Assembly (NCBI RefSeq): GCF_026410195.1
Contig: NZ_JAPMLM010000068.1
Span: forward strand, 5,001 to 69,000
Length of the DNA stretch: 64,000 nt
From: Xanthomarina sp. F2636L
GTDB taxonomy: Bacteria; Bacteroidota; Bacteroidia; Flavobacteriales; Flavobacteriaceae
Reading direction: 5' to 3'
The position numbers were made by a program, and so were the translations under genes. Shown in pieces: positions 21,515 through 32,070 of this stretch (positions within the stretch are counted from its first letter, which is position 1; each line of letters begins with the position of its first letter). Under the pieces are notes generated by a model, which was not told the DNA's origin, did no database searches, and worked only from the letters and a program-made list of their open reading frames with translations.

Positions 21515-23209
21515 ATGTCGCAATTATCAGAACAAGAGTTAGTACGTAGAGAGAAGCTCTCAAAATTACGCGAATTAGGCATCAATCCTTATCCTGCAGA
21601 TTTATTTCCTTATAACCACACTTCCAAACAGGTGAAACAGGATTTTTCTGAAGGTAAAAAGGTAATTATTGCCGGTCGTTTAATGTCTCGTAGAATTCAA
21701 GGAAATGCTAGTTTTGCTGAACTTCAAGATAGCGAAGGTAGAATACAGGTTTACTTTAACAGAGATGAGATTTGTTCTGGAGACGACAAGACAAAATACA
21801 ATACCGTTTATAAAAAGTTATTAGATATAGGCGATTTTGTAGGTGTAGAAGGAGAATTGTTTACTACCAAAGTAGGAGAAAAAACAGTAAAGGTAAAAGA
21901 TTTTACTATTTTAAGTAAGGCTCTTAGACCATTGCCGCTTCCAAGGACTGATGCAGACGGAAAAGTGCATGATGCTTTTACAGATCCTGAGTTACGTTAC
22001 AGACAACGTTATGCTGATTTAGTGGTGAACTCGCATGTAAAAGAGGTGTTTATTAAAAGAACAAAGCTTTTCAATGCCATGCGTGATTTCTTTAATGACG
22101 CAGGTTATTTTGAAGTAGAAACCCCTATTTTACAGCCAATTCCTGGAGGTGCAGCCGCAAGACCATTTGTAACGCACCACAATAGTTTGGACATTCCTTT
22201 ATACATGAGAATTGCCAACGAGTTATATTTAAAGCGTCTTATTGTTGGTGGTTTTGAAGGTGTTTATGAGTTTTCTAAAAACTTCAGAAATGAAGGTATG
22301 GACAAAACCCATAATCCAGAATTCACGGCTATGGAAATTTATGTGGCTTATAAAGATTATAACTGGATGATGGATTTCTGTGAACAATTATTGGAACATT
22401 GTGCTACAGCCGTAAACGGAACAACCAAAGCCATTTTCGGCGAGCACGAAATAGACTTTAAAGCACCTTATGCCAGAGTAACTATGGCAGATTCTATCAA
22501 GCATTTTACAGGGTTTGATATTACTGGTAAAACCGAGGATGACATTAGACAAGCTGCGAAAGACTTAGGTGTTGAAGTTGACAATACCATGGGAAAAGGC
22601 AAGCTGATTGATGAAATTTTTGGAGAAAAATGTGAAGGTAATTACATCCAACCAACTTTTATAACAGATTATCCAAAAGAGATGAGTCCGTTATGTAAAG
22701 AACATAGAGACAATCCAGAATTAACCGAGCGTTTTGAGCTTATGGTTTGTGGGAAAGAAATAGCCAATGCGTATTCAGAGCTTAACGATCCTATTGATCA
22801 ACGGGAGCGTTTTGAGCATCAATTAAAATTGGCAGCAAAAGGAGACGATGAAGCAACCGAGTTTATTGATCACGATTTTCTTCGTGCCTTAGAGTACGGG
22901 ATGCCTCCAACATCTGGAATGGGAATTGGAATGGACAGATTAATTATGTTTTTAACTAATAATCAATCTATTCAAGAGGTGCTGTTTTTCCCTCAAATGA
23001 GACCAGAGAAAAAGCCCTTAGCAATTAGTGAAGATGCCAAAGCTGTTTTAGAAATATTAAATAAAGTTGAAAAAATAGATTTAAACAACTTGAAAGGACA
23101 ATCTGGTTTATCTAACAAAAAATGGGATAAGGCTATTAAAGACTTAACCAAAAACAAAGTTGCCAAAGTTGAAAAAACGGATGATGGTTTGTTTGTGGAA
23201 CTAATCTAA
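21515..23209 (+). CDS. lysS: Lysyl-tRNA synthetase, class II
   Basis: This enzyme charges tRNA-Lys with lysine. The 564-residue protein has the N-terminal OB-fold anticodon-binding domain (about 55-150, VIIAGRLMSRR), class II motif 2 (KNFRNEGMDKTHNPEFTAME) and motif 3 (GMGIGMDRLIMFL). Beyond the usual end near 495 there is an extra segment of about 70 residues (LEILNKVEKIDLNNLKGQSG) that looks like a small helical DNA/RNA-binding domain. Such a tail is seen in Bacteroidota LysRS. Its role is unknown. Confidence 0.97.
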   Translation: MSQLSEQELVRREKLSKLRELGINPYPADLFPYNHTSKQVKQDFSEGKKVIIAGRLMSRRIQGNASFAELQDSEGRIQVYFNRDEICSGDDKTKYNTVYKKLLDIGDFVGVEGELFTTKVGEKTVKVKDFTILSKALRPLPLPRTDADGKVHDAFTDPELRYRQRYADLVVNSHVKEVFIKRTKLFNAMRDFFNDAGYFEVETPILQPIPGGAAARPFVTHHNSLDIPLYMRIANELYLKRLIVGGFEGVYEFSKNFRNEGMDKTHNPEFTAMEIYVAYKDYNWMMDFCEQLLEHCATAVNGTTKAIFGEHEIDFKAPYARVTMADSIKHFTGFDITGKTEDDIRQAAKDLGVEVDNTMGKGKLIDEIFGEKCEGNYIQPTFITDYPKEMSPLCKEHRDNPELTERFELMVCGKEIANAYSELNDPIDQRERFEHQLKLAAKGDDEATEFIDHDFLRALEYGMPPTSGMGIGMDRLIMFLTNNQSIQEVLFFPQMRPEKKPLAISEDAKAVLEILNKVEKIDLNNLKGQSGLSNKKWDKAIKDLTKNKVAKVEKTDDGLFVELI

Positions 23210-23232
23210 GAATATCATTTAATTATATATTT

Positions 23233-23265
23233 AAGGAACTGCAGAGATGTAGTTCCTTTTTTTTT
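23233..23265 (+). terminator. Rho-independent terminator after lysS
   Basis: Arms AAGGAACT and AGTTCCTT are followed by a run of T. The right arm and T run resemble those of the terminator near 26288. Confidence 0.8.
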
Positions 23266-23415
23266 AATGTATTTTATGGAGTTGCTTTTTCTAAAAATTT
23301 TACTAGCTAGCCAAAAATATGTACTTTAGAGACAACTAAGTCTCGGTGCATTTTATTAATTTACCGATAAATAATTACTAGAATCATATCGTTACTTTTT
23401 TATAATATTAACTGT

Positions 23416-24351
23416 TTGAAAAACTTAATCTTTATATTTCTAATCATACTTTGGGCTTGTAATAAAGAAAACGAACCCAATAACGACGTAGAAACTTCTC
23501 ATATTAGTTATTTTGGTTTTACTTTAATAGTTACTTATTGGGATGATCCAACAGACTCGAACACAAAAACAAACTACTTAAATGAGGTTTCTGATTTCTC
23601 AAATATAGCCGATATACTTATTCTTGGTCCTTCAGATAATATTATTGAAAGTCTAAATCAAATGAATGCTGTAGATGTTAAAAGTATTTTACATCTGTCC
23701 GATCTGTTTTTTGAAGTCACCGGTACCAATAGTCCTTCTGGCTTGAAGCACAGTTTGCGTTTGGACTTTGAGTCCAGATGGAACAAATTTGTACAAACTA
23801 ATAATCTTCAAGACAACAAAAATTTAGTCCAGGCTTTTTATATTGGTGAAGAACCTACATGGAATGGCATAAGTTTTAACGAGTTACAAATGGCTTCAAG
23901 CCTTATAAAGTCGAGTATTCCTGATATTCCTATTCTTATAATTGAAGCCTACCCAGTTATTGACCAATTAGAAGTTCCTGGTTCTATAGATTGGGTTGGG
24001 TTTGATCATTATGCTGTAAAAGACCCAGAAAACAATCCGCAGTTTTTAAATGAATTCCATCTTTTAAAATCTAAACTTTCCAACGAGCAACAAAAAATTG
24101 TGCTTGTAATGGATACACATTATATACCTTCTTTGCACGGAACTTATGGACATATAGCTCTGGAAGACATGGCGGATGTGGCAAACAGTTATTATAATTT
24201 AGCTAAGAAAGAGCCCAAAGTTATAGCTATTTTAGGGTATTTTTGGCCTAGTGGATTTGATAATCTTGAGGCTATTGGCGCAAGAAATATGCCTTTGTTT
24301 ATAAAAGAAAACTACATACGGATTGGCAAAGAAATTACTCTAAAAAAATGA
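23416..24351 (+). CDS. Lipoprotein, probable TIM-barrel hydrolase-like, TTG start
   Basis: The first codon is TTG at 23416. No upstream ATG fits, and this start gives a good lipoprotein signal peptide with Cys at residue 15 (LWAC). The 311-residue protein has features of a (beta/alpha)8 glycoside-hydrolase-like fold: AFYIGEEPTWNG with an acidic pair near 145, SIDWVGFDHYAVKDPE near 195 and IVLVMDTHYIP near 235. Which family it belongs to is not clear. It overlaps the following LysR gene by 4 bases (ATGA), so they are translationally coupled. Confidence 0.65.
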   Translation: MKNLIFIFLIILWACNKENEPNNDVETSHISYFGFTLIVTYWDDPTDSNTKTNYLNEVSDFSNIADILILGPSDNIIESLNQMNAVDVKSILHLSDLFFEVTGTNSPSGLKHSLRLDFESRWNKFVQTNNLQDNKNLVQAFYIGEEPTWNGISFNELQMASSLIKSSIPDIPILIIEAYPVIDQLEVPGSIDWVGFDHYAVKDPENNPQFLNEFHLLKSKLSNEQQKIVLVMDTHYIPSLHGTYGHIALEDMADVANSYYNLAKKEPKVIAILGYFWPSGFDNLEAIGARNMPLFIKENYIRIGKEITLKK

Positions 24352-25229
24352 GATACAAGCTAAACATATTTATAAAAGTAGCTCAGCATTTAAGCTTTAC
24401 TTTGGCCTCTAAAGATTTAAACTTATCTCAACCAGCAGTCTCTAAAACCATTGCTAAATTAGAGGAAGATTATAATACCACTTTTTTTAACAGATCTAGA
24501 AATTCTATTTCTTTAACAAACGATGGGAAGATTTTTCTTGATTATGCCTATAAAATCACCAAGTTATTTGAAGAACTTGAACACAGTTTTTTGTTTCATG
24601 AAGATCATGAAAATTTAGAATTTCATTTAGGTTTAAGCACTACTATTGCCACTTATGTTATGCCAAGGGTTTTAGCTAAAATTCAACAAAACGCACCTAA
24701 TATCACATTTCATATAACTAGCAGCAATACGAAAGAAATTGAACAAAAAATTCTTGATCAGAAATTAGAATACGGTATTGTTGAAGGAAAATCTTCCAAT
24801 CAGCTTTTAAAATATACTAAGTTTATAAATGATGAAGTTGTTCTAGTTACAAGCGCACATAACCCGAATAGTAAAAATTCTGTAACTAAAAAAGAATTAT
24901 CCCAACTTCCATTTGTAAGTCGGGAATTAGGATCTGGAACCCGGGATATTATAGAGGATATCCTAAAGACCCATCAGGTTCAAAAATTAAATCATGTTAT
25001 TACCCTAAATAGTACAGAAGCTATTGAACAATATTTAGAACACTCTAATACTTATGCCCTACTTTCCGTACATGCTATTACTGAAAAACTGATTCAAAAT
25101 AAACTAAAAATTGTTGATATTAAAAACATCAGTTTTGAACGCGATTTCTATTTTGTTTGTAGAACTGGTTATCAATCGCAAAAAATGGATTTACTCAACA
25201 AACTGATTAAAACCAATTATAACTTTTAG
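24348..25229 (+). CDS. LysR-family transcriptional regulator
   Basis: This 293-residue DNA-binding regulator has an N-terminal winged helix-turn-helix at about 1-60 (FTLASKDLNLSQPAVSKTIA). A periplasmic-binding-like effector domain spans about 88-290 (FVSRELGSGTRDIIEDIL). Its position directly before a YeiH-type transporter gene parallels the E. coli YeiE/YeiH pair, where YeiE responds to sulfite. The target and effector here are therefore inferred. The start overlaps the preceding stop. Confidence 0.92.
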   Translation: MRYKLNIFIKVAQHLSFTLASKDLNLSQPAVSKTIAKLEEDYNTTFFNRSRNSISLTNDGKIFLDYAYKITKLFEELEHSFLFHEDHENLEFHLGLSTTIATYVMPRVLAKIQQNAPNITFHITSSNTKEIEQKILDQKLEYGIVEGKSSNQLLKYTKFINDEVVLVTSAHNPNSKNSVTKKELSQLPFVSRELGSGTRDIIEDILKTHQVQKLNHVITLNSTEAIEQYLEHSNTYALLSVHAITEKLIQNKLKIVDIKNISFERDFYFVCRTGYQSQKMDLLNKLIKTNYNF

Positions 25230-25306
25230 TTATACCACATCACTATAAATATTGCTTTAGAGTTATAACTTATTCCTAATTTTACACCGAAATAAAGTCA
25301 ATAATT

Positions 25307-26230
25307 ATGAAGCGTAATATTCAAATAGCTGTATTTTCTCTAATTATAGTTTTAGCAGCCTTAAATATTATAAATAGTCCTGTTGCTCTAATATCAGGAT
25401 TTCTTTTCACCTTAACATTAGGACATCCGTTTCCTATTAAATCTAAAAAAGCCATTAGTTTTCTATTAAAAGCTTCGGTAATTGGACTTGGTTTTGGGAT
25501 GTCTCTAACCGAAACTATAAAAACCAGTAAGGAAGGTTTCGTTATTACAGCGCTATCTATTTTTTTAACTGTAAGTATTGGATTATTGCTTATTAAAGTT
25601 TTAAAAGTAGACAAAAAACTAGGCTTTTTAATGACTTCAGGAACGGCCATTTGTGGAGGAAGTGCTATCGCAGCAATTTCTCCAGTTATTAAAGCGGACA
25701 GCAAAACTATAAGTGTAGCTATAGGAGTTGTCTTTTTATTGAACTCTATTGCCTTATTAATATTCCCTTCTCTCGGGCATGTTTTTAATCTGTCTCAAAC
25801 ACAGTTTGGAACCTGGTGTGCTATTGCTATTCACGATACAAGCTCTGTAGTTGGCGCAGCTTTAGAATTTGGAGATAAAGCATTACAAATTGCTACCACA
25901 GTAAAATTAGCAAGAACCTTATGGATTATTCCTTTATCCTTTTTTGCTATGGCCTTGTTTAAAAGTAAAGACCAAAATATTAAGATTCCGTATTTTATTT
26001 TAGGGTTTATAGCTGCTATGTTAATTAATAGCTATGGATTAATACCTGAGATAGTTTCTGTAAATATTGTTGACATATCAAAAAGACTTTTAGTTATTAC
26101 TTTATTCTTGGTGGGTGCTAGTTTAACATTTAAAGATATAAAAGAAACAGGCTTTAAACCTGTGTTATTCTCCACCATACTTTGGGTATTTATCAGTATT
26201 TTTTCTTTAGTTTTTATAATCAATTTCTAA
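25307..26230 (+). CDS. YeiH-family (UPF0324) putative sulfate exporter
   Basis: This 307-residue inner-membrane protein has about nine to ten hydrophobic helices. The family hallmarks SGTAICGGSAIAAISPVI (about 105-122) and AIAIHDTSSVVGAA (about 165-178) are conserved. The family is annotated as a putative sulfate/sulfonate exporter on limited evidence. It is preceded by a co-directional LysR regulator, with a 77-base gap that may hold a regulated promoter. Confidence 0.88.
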   Translation: MKRNIQIAVFSLIIVLAALNIINSPVALISGFLFTLTLGHPFPIKSKKAISFLLKASVIGLGFGMSLTETIKTSKEGFVITALSIFLTVSIGLLLIKVLKVDKKLGFLMTSGTAICGGSAIAAISPVIKADSKTISVAIGVVFLLNSIALLIFPSLGHVFNLSQTQFGTWCAIAIHDTSSVVGAALEFGDKALQIATTVKLARTLWIIPLSFFAMALFKSKDQNIKIPYFILGFIAAMLINSYGLIPEIVSVNIVDISKRLLVITLFLVGASLTFKDIKETGFKPVLFSTILWVFISIFSLVFIINF

Positions 26231-26287
26231 TAAAAAATCACGTTTTAGAGTACCATTCAGATTTAAAAATTTAACGAAAGTATAAGA

Positions 26288-26322
26288 AAGGAATTATAGA
26301 TATGTAGTTCCTTTTTTTTAAA
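26288..26322 (+). terminator. Rho-independent terminator after YeiH-family gene
   Basis: Short arms AAAGGAA and TTCCTTT are followed by a T run. The stem is weaker than that of the lysS terminator but the layout is similar. Confidence 0.6.
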
Positions 26323-26359
26323 TTTATAGAAACTAGATTTTCTAATTAAAAACCTCATT

Positions 26360-26890
26360 ATGAAAACGATATATAGTATTATCTTATTTATAGCCACTTT
26401 AGGATTTACTTTCTTTCAAAGCCAAACCATAGACAATAACGCATCTGAAGTTAGCTTTAAAATTAGTAATCTTGGTTTAAATACCGTGAAAGGCACTTTT
26501 AAAAATATGAGTGGAACTTTTAATTTTAATTCAGCAGATTTAGAAAATTCCAATTTCGATATTTGTATAGATGCTGGAACTATTGACACAGGAAATAAAA
26601 AACGTGACACACATTTACGTTCTGAAGATTTCTTTGAAGTTGAGACATATCCAACTATTTGTTTTGAATCTACATCTATTATTAAACAAGAAGGAAAATA
26701 TCTTACTAAAGGAAACCTTACTATTCATGGTGTGACTAAAATAGTAGAGATTCCTTTTGAATTTACCAACAACACTTTTTCTGGTGATTTTGAATTAGAG
26801 CGTTTAGATTATAATATTGGAGAAGACACTGGAACGTTTATGGTTGGAAGTACAGCAAAAATTACTATTACTTGTGTGGTAAAATCCTAA
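26360..26890 (+). CDS. YceI-family periplasmic protein
   Basis: This 176-residue exported protein has a signal peptide ending FFQSQ (about residue 22). The YceI lipocalin-like fold follows: ASEVSFKISNLGLNTVKGTF, then RDTHLRSEDFFEVETYPTI and GNLTIHGVTKIVEIPF. Family members bind isoprenoid-type lipids in the periplasm, and some are induced by stress or high pH. It stands between the YeiH-family terminator and the M28 peptidase gene. Confidence 0.93.
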   Translation: MKTIYSIILFIATLGFTFFQSQTIDNNASEVSFKISNLGLNTVKGTFKNMSGTFNFNSADLENSNFDICIDAGTIDTGNKKRDTHLRSEDFFEVETYPTICFESTSIIKQEGKYLTKGNLTIHGVTKIVEIPFEFTNNTFSGDFELERLDYNIGEDTGTFMVGSTAKITITCVVKS

Positions 26891-26914
26891 TGTTTTATTT
26901 AAAATTTTTTATAC

Positions 26915-26922
26915 TACTTTTG
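26915..26922 (+). promoter_or_regulatory. -7 promoter box TACTTTTG before M28 peptidase
   Basis: A TAnnTTTG box lies 21 bases before the start at 26944. No TTG is seen at the expected -33 position. Confidence 0.45.
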
Positions 26923-26943
26923 TAGTCCCATAAAGTTTATAAA

Positions 26944-28119
26944 ATGAAACAAACTTACTTGATTACAAAATTATTTACAATTCTTTTAGTCTCTAGTTTT
27001 AACACCTATTCGCAGACCTATAATCCTTATTTTGGGAATATAGTAAACAATACTTCTGCTACAAATATTTTAACAGACTTAACTACTTTCGAAAATTTTG
27101 GAGTAAAAGAAGTTGGTACCACAGCATTAGCAAATGCTGAAAACTGGATTACTTCCAGATATACCGACTTAGGCTATTCAGACATAGAATTACAACCTTT
27201 TACATATTCATCTGGCACTAGTAACAATATTGTTATTACTAAAACAGGAACTACTTATCCAAATACCTTTCTTATAATTGATGGCCACTACGATACAAAA
27301 AATGGTCCAGGCACCAATGACAATGGTTCCGGAACAGTTTTAATTATGGAGTTGGCACGATTACTTTTGGATATACCAACAGAGTATTCTATCAAGTTTA
27401 TTCACTTTAGTGGCGAAGAAGATGGTTTAATTGGCAGTAATTATTATGTAAACAACACCGTTATTCCTGAAAATTTAGACATTAAATTGGTTCTAAATAT
27501 AGATGAAGTAGGAGGTGTTAACGGGATGACAAACAATACCATTGTTTGCGAAAGAGATCAAAGTAATTCTCCTTCTACCAATAATGCAGCATCTAATATA
27601 GCAACTAATGAGCTAGCTAACTGCATTGAATTATATTCTAATCTAAGTACTGAAATTTCTTATGCCTATGCATCAGACTATATGCCTTTTGAAGATAATG
27701 GAGAAATAATTACTGGTTTGTACGAATCTAACGAAACACCATATGCACATGGTCCTAATGATATTTTAGCAAATATGGATCCAACCTATTTATTTGAAGT
27801 CACTAAAGGAACACTTGGAGCTGCCTTGTTTTTTGCACAAGTAGATTTTAATGCGCTCCAAACAGAGTCTTATAATATTGATGTAACTTTCAGTATGTAT
27901 CCAAATCCTGTTCAAGAAAATCTTAATATTTATATGGATTTGAAAGATCAGGAATATGCTACTTTTAAATTGATAGATATTTTAGGAAAACAAATACTTC
28001 ATAAGACCTTTAAAACTTCAAGCAACAAACTTGATGTAAGCAACTTAAACAAAGGGATTTATTTAGCTGTTTTTGAAGTTGGTAACAGTAAGGTCACAAA
28101 AAAATTAGTTATAAACTAA
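26944..28119 (+). CDS. Secreted M28-family aminopeptidase with T9SS sorting domain
   Basis: This 391-residue exported zinc peptidase has a signal peptide ending NTYSQ. The M28 domain (about 40-300) shows the metal-binding motifs GHYDTKNGPGTNDNGSG, HFSGEEDGLIGS (catalytic Glu pair), NIDEVGG and PYAHGPND. The last about 75 residues start with MYPNPVQENLNIY and end in GNSKVTKKLVIN. This is a type A C-terminal domain that directs export and surface attachment through the type IX (Por) system. The natural substrate is peptide or protein, specificity unknown. Confidence 0.93.
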   Translation: MKQTYLITKLFTILLVSSFNTYSQTYNPYFGNIVNNTSATNILTDLTTFENFGVKEVGTTALANAENWITSRYTDLGYSDIELQPFTYSSGTSNNIVITKTGTTYPNTFLIIDGHYDTKNGPGTNDNGSGTVLIMELARLLLDIPTEYSIKFIHFSGEEDGLIGSNYYVNNTVIPENLDIKLVLNIDEVGGVNGMTNNTIVCERDQSNSPSTNNAASNIATNELANCIELYSNLSTEISYAYASDYMPFEDNGEIITGLYESNETPYAHGPNDILANMDPTYLFEVTKGTLGAALFFAQVDFNALQTESYNIDVTFSMYPNPVQENLNIYMDLKDQEYATFKLIDILGKQILHKTFKTSSNKLDVSNLNKGIYLAVFEVGNSKVTKKLVIN

Positions 28120-28143
28120 GATAACTTTCTTGCTACTTAACAA

Positions 28144-28184
28144 AACAGAAAAAGGTCTTCATATGAAGACCTTTTTCTGTTTTT
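28144..28184. terminator. Bidirectional terminator between convergent genes
   Basis: The long symmetrical hairpin AACAGAAAAAGGTCTTC / GAAGACCTTTTTCTGTT carries T-rich ends on both strands. It serves both the M28 peptidase gene and the convergent DDAH-like gene. Confidence 0.88.
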
Positions 28185-28200
28185 CAACTCAGTGCTTTTA

Positions 28201-29115
28201 TTAATCTCTAATTAAAGGTAAAGTAGAACAGCGTAACAATCCTTCTTGTTTAGCAATTTCCGCATAGGGAACTTCTTCAACCGTTATCCCATTTTCTCTT
28301 AGCCATGTATTCAATCTAGTAAAGTTTTTTTCAGAAATAACCACATCTTCTGCAATTGAAAACACATTACTATTCATGTTATACATTTCATCTCGAGTAA
28401 TATGAAATAAGTTTTCTTTGCCAAATAAATTCACTAAATACATATAATCGTTTTCTTCCCTAAAACCACTCTTATAGATAATGCCTTTATTTTTACCAAC
28501 AGGCTGAAAACAACAATCCAAATGCAAAGCATTATCTCTTGGCTCTATTTTAGATTTTACCAAATCGAATTCTTTAACAATCTTATTTGGAAATAAGTCT
28601 TTAATATATTGCACCCCTTCCATATTGGTTCTGGCAGTAATATAATTTTTGTAATCGCTGCCTTTATAAGTTCCAATAAAAATATGATCATTCCAAAGCA
28701 TCACGTCTCCACCTTCAATATGAACTTCTTCTGGAGGTCTAACCACTTTTTCAGGATTGATTTGGTCTATAACAAATTGAATAGCATCTAACTCCTCTTC
28801 ACGGTTTGGAAGAATGTTGGCTTTAACAAATACATTATCTATTACAAAAGCAATATCTCGAGTAAAGATTTGATTACAATCCTTAATTATTTCCGGTCTA
28901 TAAACTTTCACGTTATATTTTTCGAAAACTTTGGCCACAGCTTCCATTTCTTTAACCATATCTGCTTCTACAGGATAAGTTCCTGCTTTAATATGTTCTA
29001 AAGATTTTGGGTCGTAAGCTTGGTCTTCCGTTGGTGTTGGACCGCTACTTATGGCTGTTCCCAATACAACCGCTCTTAATCTTGATGTTTCGTTTTTTAC
29101 GTTTAACTTTATCAT
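28201..29115 (-). CDS. Dimethylarginine dimethylaminohydrolase-like amidinohydrolase
   Basis: This 304-residue protein belongs to the guanidino-group-modifying (arginine deiminase/DDAH) superfamily. Visible features are the substrate-binding FTRDIAFVID (about 88-97), HIEGGDVMLW, the catalytic His in ALHLDCCFQ and the C-terminal nucleophile Cys in LLRCSTLPLIRD. It would hydrolyse a guanidino substrate such as methylated arginine to citrulline. The exact substrate is uncertain, and an arginine deiminase or amidinotransferase variant is possible. It lies downstream of gltA on the same strand but is separated from it by a terminator. Confidence 0.85.
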   Translation of the reverse strand: MIKLNVKNETSRLRAVVLGTAISSGPTPTEDQAYDPKSLEHIKAGTYPVEADMVKEMEAVAKVFEKYNVKVYRPEIIKDCNQIFTRDIAFVIDNVFVKANILPNREEELDAIQFVIDQINPEKVVRPPEEVHIEGGDVMLWNDHIFIGTYKGSDYKNYITARTNMEGVQYIKDLFPNKIVKEFDLVKSKIEPRDNALHLDCCFQPVGKNKGIIYKSGFREENDYMYLVNLFGKENLFHITRDEMYNMNSNVFSIAEDVVISEKNFTRLNTWLRENGITVEEVPYAEIAKQEGLLRCSTLPLIRD

Positions 29116-29177
29116 AGTATTACAAACCTAAAATAATTATTTGGTTATCAAAAATTCTAGTCTTTTTTAATAGACAT

Positions 29178-29213
29178 AAAAAAAAGCTTCATTAATAAAA
29201 ATGAAGCTTTTAT
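29178..29213 (-). terminator. Rho-independent terminator after gltA
   Basis: On the minus strand AAAAGCTTCAT / ATGAAGCTTTT is followed by a long T run. Confidence 0.85.
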
Positions 29214-29230
29214 GTATTTTAAAAATATAA

Positions 29231-30517
29231 TTATCGTTTTTCAATAGCTTTAAAAGACCTTAAAGTTTCTCCAACATATATTTGTCGAGGACGGCCAATA
29301 GGCTCATTGTTTAAACGCATTTCTCTCCATTGTGCAATCCAGCCTGGCATACGACCTAAAGCAAACATAACTGTAAACATGTCTGTTGGAATCCCCATAG
29401 CTCTATATATTATACCTGAATAGAAATCGACATTAGGATATAATTTTCTATCTACAAAATAAGGATCTTTTAGAGCTTCTTGTTCTAATGCTTTTGCAAT
29501 ATTTAAAATAGGATCTTCAACACCTAAATCGTTTAAAATTTCGTCTGCAGCCTTTTTAATAATTTTTGCTCTTGGATCGAAATTTTTATAAACTCTATGA
29601 CCAAAGCCCATTAATCTAAACGGATCTTCCTTATCTTTAGCCTTAGACATATACTTAGCAGTGTCTCCACCATCTTCCTTAATTGCTTCAAGCATTTCTA
29701 AAACAGCTTGGTTTGCACCACCATGAAGTGGTCCCCAAAGTGCAGAAATACCTGTAGAAAGAGATGCAAATAAGCCAACATGAGACGAACCAGCAATTCT
29801 TACAGTAGATGTTGAACAGTTTTGTTCATGGTCTGCATGCAGAATTAATAATTTATCTAAAGCGTTTATTACAATTGGATTAAACTTATATTCTTCGTTT
29901 GGTTGTTTAAACATCATTTTTAAGATGTTTTCTACATAACCAAGGTTCTTATCTCCGTAATCTAATGGCAAGCCATTTTTCTTTCTTAAGGTCCAAGCTA
30001 CTAATACAGGGAATTTCCCTAATATTTTCACAATGGCTTTGTACATATCCTCTTCAGAATTTACATTAACCGAAGAAGGGTTAAAAGCAGTTAATGCACT
30101 TGTTAGAGATGCAATAACTCCCATTGGATGTGCCGATTTTGGAAAGGCATCAACAATTTTACGAATATCTTCATCTACAACAGACTGTGCTTTAATGTCT
30201 GTATGAAATTTATCTAATTGCTCTTTAGTTGGCAATTCACCAAAAATTAATAGAAAAGCAACTTCTAGGAAATCAGCCTTCTCAGCAAGTTCTTCAATAG
30301 AATATCCTCTGTATCTTAAAATCCCCTTTTCTCCATCTAAAAACGTAATAGCACTCTCGCAAGACCCGGTATTCTTATATCCTGGATCTATGGTTATTAC
30401 ACCATCTGTGGTACTTCTTAGGCTTTTAATATCTATGGCAACCTCATTTTCAGTCCCAACTACTACTGGGAATTCGTATGTTTTACCTTTAATTTCTATT
30501 GTTGCTTTTTCTGACAT
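29231..30517 (-). CDS. gltA: Citrate synthase
   Basis: This enzyme condenses oxaloacetate and acetyl-CoA to citrate in the TCA cycle. The 428-residue protein is typical of the long Gram-negative type with an N-terminal beta domain. The catalytic residues sit in WGPLHGGANQAVLEM (His), MGFGHRVYKNFDPRAK (His) and YPNVDFYSG (Asp). The HADHEQNCSTSTVR and GRMPGWIAQWREM signatures are intact. It neighbours eno on the same strand, but terminators on both sides show separate transcription. Confidence 0.98.
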   Translation of the reverse strand: MSEKATIEIKGKTYEFPVVVGTENEVAIDIKSLRSTTDGVITIDPGYKNTGSCESAITFLDGEKGILRYRGYSIEELAEKADFLEVAFLLIFGELPTKEQLDKFHTDIKAQSVVDEDIRKIVDAFPKSAHPMGVIASLTSALTAFNPSSVNVNSEEDMYKAIVKILGKFPVLVAWTLRKKNGLPLDYGDKNLGYVENILKMMFKQPNEEYKFNPIVINALDKLLILHADHEQNCSTSTVRIAGSSHVGLFASLSTGISALWGPLHGGANQAVLEMLEAIKEDGGDTAKYMSKAKDKEDPFRLMGFGHRVYKNFDPRAKIIKKAADEILNDLGVEDPILNIAKALEQEALKDPYFVDRKLYPNVDFYSGIIYRAMGIPTDMFTVMFALGRMPGWIAQWREMRLNNEPIGRPRQIYVGETLRSFKAIEKR

Positions 30518-30562
30518 ATATTGTAAAAATGTTATTATAATTTTGTGTGCTTTTTAACTTCA

Positions 30563-30570
30563 CAAATTTA
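30563..30570 (-). promoter_or_regulatory. -7 promoter box TAAATTTG of gltA
   Basis: A perfect TAnnTTTG lies on the minus strand 45 bases upstream of the gltA start. The -33 element is not obvious. Confidence 0.5.
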
Positions 30571-30641
30571 CAAAATATCTAACGATTAATAAAGCACTTA
30601 ACAAAGGTTTTGCTAATAAAAATATTGATAAAATTGATAGT

Positions 30642-30681
30642 AAAAAAGAAAGCGATTATCCTTTATTGGATAATCGCTTTT
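30642..30681 (-). terminator. Rho-independent terminator after eno
   Basis: On the minus strand the arms AAAGCGATTATCC and GGATAATCGCTTT are followed by CTTTTTT. Confidence 0.88.
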
Positions 30682-30703
30682 AAATACGTATGTTTTAAGG
30701 TAG

Positions 30704-32020
<1,317 letters not shown>

Positions 32021-32033
32021 TTATTAATTACAT

Positions 32034-32069
32034 AAAAACCTCAAAAAATCAAATGACTTGAGGTTTTTA
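32034..32069 (-). terminator. Rho-independent terminator after carA
   Basis: On the minus strand AAAAACCTCAA / TTGAGGTTTTT carries T at its end. It lies in the 74-base gap before eno. Confidence 0.75.
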
Positions 32070-32070
32070 A

